In this document: in pieces, positions 1 through 5,209 of the stretch
Position numbering within the stretch: position 1 is the first letter of the stretch
Layout of the letters: each line of letters opens with the position of its first letter
From: an uncultured Blautia sp.
Lineage (GTDB): Bacteria; Bacillota; Clostridia; Lachnospirales; Lachnospiraceae
Assembly (NCBI GenBank): GCA_900551465.1
Contig: URWL01000172.1
Coordinates: forward strand, 1 to 5,209
Reading direction: 5' to 3'
DNA length: 5,209 bases
The notes under the pieces: generated by a model
Databases searched by the model: none
What the model saw: the letters and a program-made list of their open reading frames with translations, nothing else
Told to the model about the DNA's origin: nothing
Made by a program: the position numbers and the translations under genes

Positions 1-1564
1 TTTCTTCCTCTGAAACGCCAGTATAATGAAGATTCGCCTTTCCCCAGTCATATATATGGATAACCATTGATTCTTCTTTTATAATATCCGATATTTGTTT
101 TTTCAGATAGCTTCGGGTTTCTTTTTTCTGTTCCTCATCATATCCTGTCAGAAACTGAAACAATTCAGCTGCAATTCCTTCCGGAGATATTTTACAAGCA
201 GCAGGACAGCTTACAGCTATTCCTAATATGTCCTGATCTACCAGATCATAATATGCGATAAGCTCCATTCCTGTATCGTCTGTATATTTTTGATAATCGC
301 CAAAATCCGTTTCTATATGTCCATATTCTCCTTCAAACACATCGCATTTTGTTGTTCTTTCGTCCTGTTTCTGGATATTCCAGTTTAATTCCTTTATAAA
401 AGCCTCCAGATCTTCTCTTTTTTTGTCAAAGCGATATCTGTTGCAGGGCAGTCCATAATCCAATACGTCTTCTGCTGATAACGTATAAGAAATCCCATTG
501 TCCTCTTTTGTTTTCGAAAGTGCATGTGCTTTTACAAAATCCATATATTCGATAGCTTTTCGGGAACCTCTGCCGTAGTTTCCCGCATATTCTGTATAAG
601 ACCGATCTATATGAATCCAGACGCCTGTCAAAAAGGTCACCATAAGTACTGACGCTGCACCTGTAAGAACCCACTTTTTCGTTTTATTCCGTTTTTTCTG
701 TGTTTTCCGTTCTGTGAGATACAACGCAGCTTCCAAATCCTTCACCGTCTGATACCTGTGATGCCAGTCTACAGACAGCCCTTTCATAAGCGCCGCCTCT
801 TCTTCCGGCCTGATCTCAGCTCCATACATGGAAGGAAGGTAAAGCTGATCCTCTTTTACTCTTACTGCAGCATCTATCGGCGGAATTCCCGTGATCATTT
901 CATAAATCACTGCACACAGGGAATAGATATCTGTCCAGGGACCTTGTTTTCCCTGCCTGGAATACTGCTCCAGCGGAGCATACCCCGGCTTAATAAGAAC
1001 GGTCCTTGTCCTGTCATCGTCCGTATATTCTCTTGCCGATCCAAAATCAATGATGCGGAGACTTCCATTTTCACTGAGCAGAATATTATCCGGAGTCAGA
1101 TCCCTGTGAAGAATATGCTTTTTATGGACACAGCTCAAAGCGGTAAGTACCGGATGGATAAACTCAACGGCTTCACGAAAACTCATGGGCTGGTCCATCA
1201 TTTCCAGATAATCCCGAAGACTTGTGCCTCTGATATATTCCAGCACAAGATACGCTGTATTTTGTTCCTCAAAATAATTCAGTACACGGACAATTTCAGG
1301 TACGGTTTCCAAAGACGCCATCAATTTTGCTTCTTTCAAAAACTTTTTTAATCCACTCTTATATTCTTTTTGGTATTCCGGAAAAGCCTCAATTCTGCCT
1401 TCCTTTTTCATCGCATACTGAGCCGGCATATATTCTTTCAGAACAACAGTTCCATGATTTTTCAGATCCTCTGCCAGATAAGTAATCCCAAATCCGCCTT
1501 TTCCCAGTGTTTTTTTTATCTGATAACGGTCTGCCAAAAGCCCTATTGATTCATTCTTTTCCAT
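1..1564 (-). CDS. Transmembrane Ser/Thr protein kinase, RD type (3' end beyond the left edge)
   Basis: The frame is open from an ATG at 1562-1564 to the window edge (521 codons, no stop), so the C-terminus is missing. It encodes a membrane-anchored Hanks-type kinase that would phosphorylate proteins on Ser/Thr inside the cell. Seen: glycine loop LGKGGFG (20-26), ATP-binding Lys43 in VLKEY, a probable helix-C Glu78, catalytic loop HRDLTPDN (153-160; Asp155, Asn160), DFG (173-175), Thr-rich activation loop, APLEQY (196-201) and Asp212 in WTDIYS. All key catalytic residues are present, so it should be active. A basic stretch (286-297) precedes one membrane span (about 298-317); about 200 residues follow outside the cell, with no PASTA repeats and no fold I recognise. 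The start is fixed by AGGAG 7 bases upstream. It begins 2 bases after the stop of the upstream kinase, its apparent paralogue. Kinase call is firm; ligand and substrates unknown. Confidence 0.95.
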   Translation of the reverse strand, partial: MEKNESIGLLADRYQIKKTLGKGGFGITYLAEDLKNHGTVVLKEYMPAQYAMKKEGRIEAFPEYQKEYKSGLKKFLKEAKLMASLETVPEIVRVLNYFEEQNTAYLVLEYIRGTSLRDYLEMMDQPMSFREAVEFIHPVLTALSCVHKKHILHRDLTPDNILLSENGSLRIIDFGSAREYTDDDRTRTVLIKPGYAPLEQYSRQGKQGPWTDIYSLCAVIYEMITGIPPIDAAVRVKEDQLYLPSMYGAEIRPEEEAALMKGLSVDWHHRYQTVKDLEAALYLTERKTQKKRNKTKKWVLTGAASVLMVTFLTGVWIHIDRSYTEYAGNYGRGSRKAIEYMDFVKAHALSKTKEDNGISYTLSAEDVLDYGLPCNRYRFDKKREDLEAFIKELNWNIQKQDERTTKCDVFEGEYGHIETDFGDYQKYTDDTGMELIAYYDLVDQDILGIAVSCPAACKISPEGIAAELFQFLTGYDEEQKKETRSYLKKQISDIIKEESMVIHIYDWGKANLHYTGVSEEE

Positions 1565-1566
1565 GT

Positions 1567-3300
1567 TTAAACTCCTGTGTTTAAAGCACTATAAGAGGCA
1601 GCCAGACTGACACGATAATCCCCTTCCGTACCGTCTGTATAAGTATAATGACTAATATGCGTCCATACTTTTTCATTCACACCTGTGTAAATAAGTTCAT
1701 CTTCTGTTTCCAAAAGCTTCCGTGCCTCTCCTGATGTAAGATATGCTTCCGGACAGAATACAGGAAGCACTTCTGTCAAAAACCTTTCTGCTTTTTCTCT
1801 GCCTTTTACATTGATCTTTATATTGATGACTCTTCCATCCACCGGATCGTAGTTTAGTGTGTAATCGTCCCATGAATCTCCATTCTCTACTTTATAATGC
1901 CTTTTCACATAAGATCCGTTCATGATCAGTCCATCAAAATCTCTTCTCAGAAAAACTCTTCCATTATACTCTTCCTCTGTACTGTAAATACTCTTCTCGT
2001 CTATATCCATCAGGTAAAACAATGCCTCTTCCGCCGTCTTCCAGTTCAGAAGCATTTTTCTGCCCAGATTATAAGACAATCCCATATCCATCAGTTCTTT
2101 CTTATCTATAAAATATCCTTCCCAATTATATGCACACGAAATAATCTCCCACATGCTTATATTCTCATCCACTTCACCATGGGTTTGCAGGTATTCCAGA
2201 ATTTTTTCATAATCTTTTATTCCTTTACAGACGAGCATCTTATCCTTTTGATCTATATGCATAATCTGAGCCATCTTATTTTCCAAGGCGAAATATTTTT
2301 CCGGGTTTCTTCTGAAATACCATCCTGCGGCTCCTGCTGCAATTCCAAGTCCCAGAAGCATCACTCCTGCCCCAACGGCAAAATGTTTCATCCTTTTCAC
2401 AAGGGCACTTCTCTTGCGTTCTATCCGTGTTCTTCTGTTTTCAATACTTGCTTCCAGCCACACTGATCCCCATACCCTACGAGTAGCTCCATCCAGTCTT
2501 TTTATCTTTTCCACAGGCAGAGACAGGGCTTCCATAAATACTCTTATACTGTAATAACGGTCCCTGATCTCATATTCCAGCCCTCTCATAAAAACATGTT
2601 CCAGTTTTGCAGAAATATGTGTATATGCAGAAACAGGCTGTAACCGATCGTATTTCATACGCTCCGTTGCAGCCATTGGTTTCTCTCCCGTTATCATTTC
2701 ATAAAAAATTGCACAGATACTGTAAATATCCGTCCAGGGACCGATGCGTGCAGTATCTGTGTATTGTTCTGGTGCACTATATGGTTCCTTTAAAAAGCTC
2801 TTTTCACATACAACACCCTGTTTTCTGATTGCCCCAAGGTCTATCATACATAGATTAGAATTCTCATCAAACATCAGATTATCAGGACTTATATCGCAAT
2901 GAACCATCCCTTCGCTGTGGAGCTTTGCCACAGCTTCCATGACCGGCATTAAAATATTTACAGCTTCCATCGGAGGCAGCATGGATTTTTTTCTTTTATG
3001 GATATATTCCTTCAGCGTTCCGCCGGAAAGATATTCCATTACCAAAAACTGCATTCCTGCCCGTTCAAAAAAATCATATATTTCTACCAGTCCCGGTATC
3101 TTTCCTTCCCTTAGAAAAAAATCCTTTGCCGCTTCAAAAGCTTCCTGCTTTGTATCCTGCTGCCATATCTTAACTGCCACTTCTCTTTTTTCCTGCTTAT
3201 CCCATGCAAGATAAGTGATGCCAAATGCCCCCTGTCCCAGTTTTCTTTTCAAACTATATCGGCTGTTTAAATTATATACGTCATTCAGCTGATTTTGCAT
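1567..3300 (-). CDS. Transmembrane Ser/Thr protein kinase, non-RD type, with a large outer domain
   Basis: A complete 577-residue protein. The N-terminal kinase domain (about 13-260) has glycine loop LGQGAFG (21-27), Lys44 in AVKIW, a likely helix-C Glu65, catalytic loop HCDISPDN (134-141; Asp136, Asn141), DLG (154-156) in place of DFG, APEQY (176-180) and Asp191 in WTDIYS. The catalytic Lys, Asp and Asn are present, so activity is plausible. The HRD arginine is Cys135 and the activation loop contains no Thr, unlike the neighbouring kinase; this suggests control without loop phosphorylation. A long basic juxtamembrane segment (about 262-306) leads to one membrane span (about 307-329) and a 248-residue outer domain that I do not recognise but that shares motifs with the paralogue's. 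The ATG at 3300 has AAGGA 9 bases upstream and a good promoter candidate at 3349-3377. It is the first gene of a probable two-kinase operon. Confidence 0.95.
   Translation of the reverse strand: MQNQLNDVYNLNSRYSLKRKLGQGAFGITYLAWDKQEKREVAVKIWQQDTKQEAFEAAKDFFLREGKIPGLVEIYDFFERAGMQFLVMEYLSGGTLKEYIHKRKKSMLPPMEAVNILMPVMEAVAKLHSEGMVHCDISPDNLMFDENSNLCMIDLGAIRKQGVVCEKSFLKEPYSAPEQYTDTARIGPWTDIYSICAIFYEMITGEKPMAATERMKYDRLQPVSAYTHISAKLEHVFMRGLEYEIRDRYYSIRVFMEALSLPVEKIKRLDGATRRVWGSVWLEASIENRRTRIERKRSALVKRMKHFAVGAGVMLLGLGIAAGAAGWYFRRNPEKYFALENKMAQIMHIDQKDKMLVCKGIKDYEKILEYLQTHGEVDENISMWEIISCAYNWEGYFIDKKELMDMGLSYNLGRKMLLNWKTAEEALFYLMDIDEKSIYSTEEEYNGRVFLRRDFDGLIMNGSYVKRHYKVENGDSWDDYTLNYDPVDGRVINIKINVKGREKAERFLTEVLPVFCPEAYLTSGEARKLLETEDELIYTGVNEKVWTHISHYTYTDGTEGDYRVSLAASYSALNTGV
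1572..1576 (-). promoter_or_regulatory. Ribosome binding site of the RD kinase, inside the end of the upstream kinase gene
   Basis: AGGAG lies 7 bases before the ATG at 1564 and overlaps the last codons of the preceding kinase, whose stop is at 1567-1569. Ribosomes finishing the first kinase therefore terminate on top of this site, which favours coupled translation of the pair. This fixes the start of the downstream kinase. Confidence 0.8.
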
Positions 3301-3309
3301 CTGTCTTAT

Positions 3310-3314
3310 TCCTT
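3310..3314 (-). promoter_or_regulatory. Ribosome binding site of the non-RD kinase
   Basis: AAGGA, within AAAGGA, lies 9 bases before the ATG at 3298-3300. It is a moderate site, weaker than the AGGAGG of the CHAP gene, and supports this start. Confidence 0.6.
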
Positions 3315-3348
3315 TGTGTGATACTTCTACAATATTCTTTTCATTTCC

Positions 3349-3377
3349 AAAATATCATTTTTCTGCACCTTTTACAA
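3349..3377 (-). promoter_or_regulatory. Candidate sigma-A promoter with extended -10 for the kinase pair
   Basis: On the minus strand, -35 TTGTAA (3372-3377; 4 of 6 to TTGACA) is followed by an exact 17-base spacer and -10 TATTTT (3349-3354; 4 of 6). TG sits one base before the -10, forming an extended -10 (TGATATTTT). Transcription would start roughly 40 bases before the kinase ATG. It would give the two kinases their own transcript, separate from or additional to read-through from the CHAP gene. Assigned by eye; no start site is known. Confidence 0.5.
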
Positions 3378-3422
3378 CTGAAATAACCTGTAATATTTCT
3401 TTCTTCAGGAACGGATTCATTC

Positions 3423-3445
3423 AAAAACTATGGCCGCCTCCATGT
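3423..3445 (-). terminator. Weak intrinsic terminator after the CHAP gene
   Basis: Three bases past the CHAP stop the minus strand can fold ACATGG / CCAT-A-GT (six pairs with one bulged A) around the loop AGGCGG. The stem runs into five T residues (3423-3427), the first of which closes the stem. The stem is short and the T-run modest, so partial read-through into the kinase genes is likely. Confidence 0.35.
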
Positions 3446-3447
3446 GT

Positions 3448-4314
3448 TCATCCTGCTGTGGTAAAACTCTGGATCTCTCCCGGATATTCCTGCCCTTCAT
3501 AAATAATAAAGAACTGATATTTATAAGCAGTTCCAGGATTAAGAGCCAGCCCAATTTCTCCCTGAATATCATACCACATATTAAATCTGCTTTCGTTCCG
3601 TACACAATCCTCCACATGTCTTATAATGAGATTATCTTCGGCATCCCAGATATGGCAGCCTACCTGATAAACGGTATTTCTATAAGGATTATCTATCTTA
3701 GCGGAAACCACTGCTGTTGTATTGTAAATCTGTGGTGCTTCATAATTTACAGTAAAACTTGCCGTCGGTGCACTTTGAACCTCTCCTGCATTTCCGTCCC
3801 AGGTAAAAAAGGTATATCTTGGATCCCCCTTTTCTACAGTTGCCCCTACCCAGGCATTCGTATAAGCTGTGTTCCAGGCATTTTGCTGAATCAGTGTAAT
3901 GGTACTTCCCGATACCTCTTTCACAATCGCCCAATGAACAGAGTAATTATCTCTCAGAATGTCTCCCACCTTCGGTTCATAAGTCTGAACAAACTGGCCT
4001 CCGTCCATAAGCGGAACAGAATCAATCCTCTCCAGTCCATATACATTTTTCCCATAAACCTGCTCGTAAAATCTTTTTACAAGAGCTGCGCAGCAATAAG
4101 TAGCATCTGTGTCACAGCTGGAATCATAAGGCCGGTATAACGCTTCTACCGTAATGCCATTGACCGTAATACTGTCTACTGCAACGGAATCATTGACCGC
4201 CACAAAATTTCCATTCCCCATATCTGCCATAACCGGTACTGCCTGACAGCTTCCGCCTAGAAGAATTATAGAGCATAAACCACACAGCATTTTTTTTACT
4301 TTGTTATTTTTCAT
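3448..4314 (-). CDS. Secreted CHAP-type cysteine hydrolase with C-terminal Ig/Fn3-like domain
   Basis: A 288-residue exported protein, probably a peptidoglycan amidase or endopeptidase acting in the cell wall. A signal peptide is clear: basic KNNKVKK, a hydrophobic core (about 9-23) and a likely signal peptidase I site after PVMA (30). The G-G-S-C before it lacks Leu at -3, so it is a poor lipobox. The hydrolase domain (about 60-175) shows YCCAALVKRFY with probable nucleophile Cys75 (Cys74 is adjacent), PKVGD (114-118), His127 in HWAIV and Asn145 in QQNAW, the usual CHAP order of Cys, His and polar residue. Residues about 183-288 form a beta-rich Ig/fibronectin-like domain, with FNMWYD and LNPGTAYKYQF as clostridial hallmarks, possibly for wall binding. 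ATG at 4314 is chosen over the TTG at 4320 because AGGAGG is 8 bases upstream of the ATG but only 2 from the TTG. It is downstream of the VWA gene by 32 bases. Bond specificity cannot be told. Confidence 0.85.
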   Translation of the reverse strand: MKNNKVKKMLCGLCSIILLGGSCQAVPVMADMGNGNFVAVNDSVAVDSITVNGITVEALYRPYDSSCDTDATYCCAALVKRFYEQVYGKNVYGLERIDSVPLMDGGQFVQTYEPKVGDILRDNYSVHWAIVKEVSGSTITLIQQNAWNTAYTNAWVGATVEKGDPRYTFFTWDGNAGEVQSAPTASFTVNYEAPQIYNTTAVVSAKIDNPYRNTVYQVGCHIWDAEDNLIIRHVEDCVRNESRFNMWYDIQGEIGLALNPGTAYKYQFFIIYEGQEYPGEIQSFTTAG

Positions 4315-4322
4315 TATCAAAA

Positions 4323-4362
4323 CCTCCTGTTAATTATTTTATAATTCTATCTTAACAGGTAG
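4323..4362 (-). promoter_or_regulatory. Hairpin sequestering the CHAP ribosome binding site (translational coupling)
   Basis: In the transcript the segment CUACCUGUUAA (4352-4362), the final sense codons of the VWA gene, can pair with UUAACAGGAGG (4323-4333), which contains the CHAP ribosome binding site. That gives 8 contiguous pairs, one A/A mismatch, then a G-U and a C-G pair, around an 18-base loop holding the VWA stop codon. Ribosomes reaching the VWA stop would melt it. The absence of a T-run argues against a terminator. Confidence 0.55.
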
Positions 4363-4901
4363 TTTTGCAGATTTGTTTTATGCTTTCTCATTTCCAAAAA
4401 CATATCGGAGGCCTCCCGGAATTCTGAAGCAATGTCCTTTCCGCCAAAAAGCACTTCCCAGCCCCGGTCACAAAAAACTTCTATTCTTTCTTCAAGCTCC
4501 TTCTTTTTTACTCGAGTACTGGAATTATCCAAACCGTCTGTCACCATAAAAAACAGCACTTGTGATCGGTTCGTTCTACTTTCCGATTGAAATCTGCATA
4601 TCAGGCTCAATACTTCATCCACAGCATCCAAATAGGCAGTATGTCCCTTTACATAATAAGAAAAACTGTCCATCTTTTTTATATACTGGATTGGCATCCG
4701 GCTGTACAGAAGCTCACATTTTTCATTGCAGAGCGCCACAGTTACCAGCGCCTCTTCACTATTTTTCTGCTGCTCCTCCAGCCATCTGTTAAAAGACTGG
4801 ATAATTGTTTTTTCCCGTCCATACATAGACAGGCTTCTGTCCAAAACACAGATAAACTCTGGGATATCAGAACTTTCTGATGTATTCGTACTTTTCTCCA
4901 C
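4347..4901 (-). CDS. Cytoplasmic von Willebrand factor A (VWA) domain protein
   Basis: A 184-residue protein that is essentially a single VWA domain, a Rossmann-like fold used for metal-dependent protein binding. The MIDAS metal site is complete: D-x-S-x-S as DRSLSM (Asp21, Ser23, Ser25), Thr88 in GHTAYLDA and Asp122 in VTDGLDNSS. The more usual DRSGSM has Gly where this has Leu24. There is no signal peptide or membrane segment, so it should be cytosolic. It resembles stand-alone VWA proteins whose second strand region ends in a pattern like C-E-L-L-Y (62-66 here); these are annotated only as VWA proteins. The start is GTG at 4899-4901, supported by GGGAGG 7 bases upstream. It is the first gene of a probable operon with the CHAP gene. 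A role as adaptor for the nearby kinases is inference. The domain call is secure. Confidence 0.9.
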   Translation of the reverse strand: MEKSTNTSESSDIPEFICVLDRSLSMYGREKTIIQSFNRWLEEQQKNSEEALVTVALCNEKCELLYSRMPIQYIKKMDSFSYYVKGHTAYLDAVDEVLSLICRFQSESRTNRSQVLFFMVTDGLDNSSTRVKKKELEERIEVFCDRGWEVLFGGKDIASEFREASDMFLEMRKHKTNLQNYLLR

Positions 4902-4908
4902 TTATTTT

Positions 4909-4914
4909 CCTCCC
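4909..4914 (-). promoter_or_regulatory. Ribosome binding site fixing the GTG start of the VWA gene
   Basis: GGGAGG lies 7 bases before the GTG at 4899-4901. No ATG in this frame is positioned as well. The ATG at 4937-4939 opens a different, out-of-frame reading frame. Confidence 0.75.
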
Positions 4915-4958
4915 TTTCCTCTGCAAAATAAAACTTCATATTTTAGAATGTTATTTTT

Positions 4959-4964
4959 ATTATA
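4959..4964 (-). promoter_or_regulatory. Candidate -10 box for the VWA-CHAP transcript
   Basis: A perfect TATAAT lies about 58 bases before the VWA start codon in very A/T-rich DNA. The hexamer 17 bases upstream (CACAGA at 4982-4987) matches TTGACA poorly and there is no extended -10 TG. The promoter may therefore be weak, activator-dependent, or not a sigma-A promoter; in A/T-rich DNA a lone TATAAT can also arise by chance. Confidence 0.4.
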
Positions 4965-5004
4965 CAAAACAAAAAGGGAAATCTGTGTTCAGAGATTCAT
5001 AGTC

Positions 5005-5039
5005 AAAAAGAGAAAAAGTTATAATAAAAAACTTTTTCT
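5005..5039 (-). terminator. A/T-rich hairpin terminator after the right-edge gene
   Basis: A perfect 10-base inverted repeat, AGAAAAAGTT (5011-5020) and AACTTTTTCT (5030-5039), with a 9-base loop, is followed on the minus strand by CTTTTT (5005-5010). It lies about 35 bases past the stop of the right-edge gene and before the VWA promoter candidate. The stem has only two G-C pairs, so it is a weak terminator by strength but is placed where one is expected. Confidence 0.5.
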
Positions 5040-5074
5040 TTTAAATAATACGATAAACTCCTTTATTATATAAA

Positions 5075-5209
5075 TCAGATACTATTTCCGATAGCATCAA
5101 TAATCTCTTTATAATCCAGTTCTCCCAAACCATTTCCTGCAACAGAAGGATAGTGTATTACATTATTCCAGTTTTCTGTAACAACACTCCATTCCTTTTC
5201 ATATGGTGT
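5075..5209 (-). CDS. C-terminal end of an unrecognised protein (5' part beyond the right edge)
   Basis: The last 44 codons of a frame that enters from the right edge and ends at TGA 5075-5077. The other two minus-strand frames stop within the first 60 bases from the edge. The residues are acidic and aromatic-rich (EWSVVTENWNN, then HYPSVAGNGLGELDYKEII), with no membrane segment and a globular, soluble look. I do not recognise the family. It is followed by a hairpin terminator, so it probably belongs to a separate upstream transcript on the same strand. Frame assignment is fairly safe because of the ordinary codon use and the terminator placement; function is unknown. Confidence 0.65.
   Translation of the reverse strand, partial: TPYEKEWSVVTENWNNVIHYPSVAGNGLGELDYKEIIDAIGNSI

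Noticed and set aside
758..1351. A 197-codon plus-strand open frame opposite the RD kinase
   Set aside because: It lies wholly antisense to the conserved kinase domain, has no domain-like composition and is explained by codon bias of the real gene.
1897..2466. A 189-codon plus-strand open frame opposite the outer domain of the non-RD kinase
   Set aside because: It is antisense to a continuous 577-codon gene; its His- and Phe-rich content is typical of a complementary frame.
3740..3934. A 64-codon minus-strand frame inside the CHAP gene
   Set aside because: It is out of phase with the real gene and has no independent ribosome binding site.
3430..4140. A 236-codon plus-strand open frame opposite the CHAP gene
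   Set aside because: It is fully antisense to a gene with a signal peptide and intact catalytic motifs; its Cys- and Ile-rich sequence looks like a shadow frame.
4240..4250. Lipobox in the CHAP signal peptide (L-G-G-S-C)
   Set aside because: Leu is at -4, not -3, and a good signal peptidase I site (PVMA) follows, so a lipoprotein is unlikely.
4315..4320. TTG at 4318-4320 as the CHAP start
   Set aside because: Only 2 bases separate it from the AGGAGG, too close for initiation; the ATG two codons later has ideal 8-base spacing.
4742..4939. A 65-codon minus-strand frame starting with ATG just upstream of the VWA gene
   Set aside because: It overlaps the VWA frame out of phase; the GGGAGG site is placed for the VWA GTG and lies inside this frame.

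Overview
The window looks like a low-GC Gram-positive chromosome segment, most probably from a gut-type clostridium such as a Lachnospiraceae relative. The grounds are A/T-rich coding and intergenic DNA, strong AGGAGG-type ribosome binding sites, clostridial-style membrane Ser/Thr kinases with an H-R-D-x-x-P-D-N catalytic loop, and a CHAP hydrolase fused to an Ig/fibronectin-like domain of a kind common in clostridial secreted proteins. The taxon is inferred from style only; there is no rRNA or other marker.

Every gene I can support lies on the minus strand, so transcription runs right to left. From the right edge: the last 44 codons of an unrecognised gene (5075-5209); an A/T-rich gap with a terminator-like hairpin (5005-5039) and a consensus -10 box (4959-4964); a cytoplasmic von Willebrand A (VWA) protein with a GTG start (4347-4901); a secreted CHAP-type cysteine hydrolase (3448-4314); a 147-base gap with a weak terminator and a good extended -10 promoter; a 577-residue transmembrane kinase with a non-RD catalytic loop (1567-3300); and, 2 bases after its stop, a second transmembrane kinase with a classical RD loop (1-1564) that runs off the left edge.

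The set reads as a small signalling and envelope module. It has two paralogous receptor-like kinases, each with a cytosolic catalytic domain, one membrane span and an unrecognised outer domain. With them are a soluble metal-binding VWA protein that could act as a protein-interaction adaptor and an exported probable peptidoglycan hydrolase. The VWA and CHAP genes appear translationally coupled through a hairpin that pairs the end of the VWA reading frame with the CHAP ribosome binding site. The kinase pair also appears tightly coupled. No phosphatase, FHA protein or substrate is visible. The functional link between the enzymes is inferred from gene order alone. No CRISPR array, insertion sequence, tRNA or rRNA was seen, and there is no gene-free stretch longer than about 175 bases.
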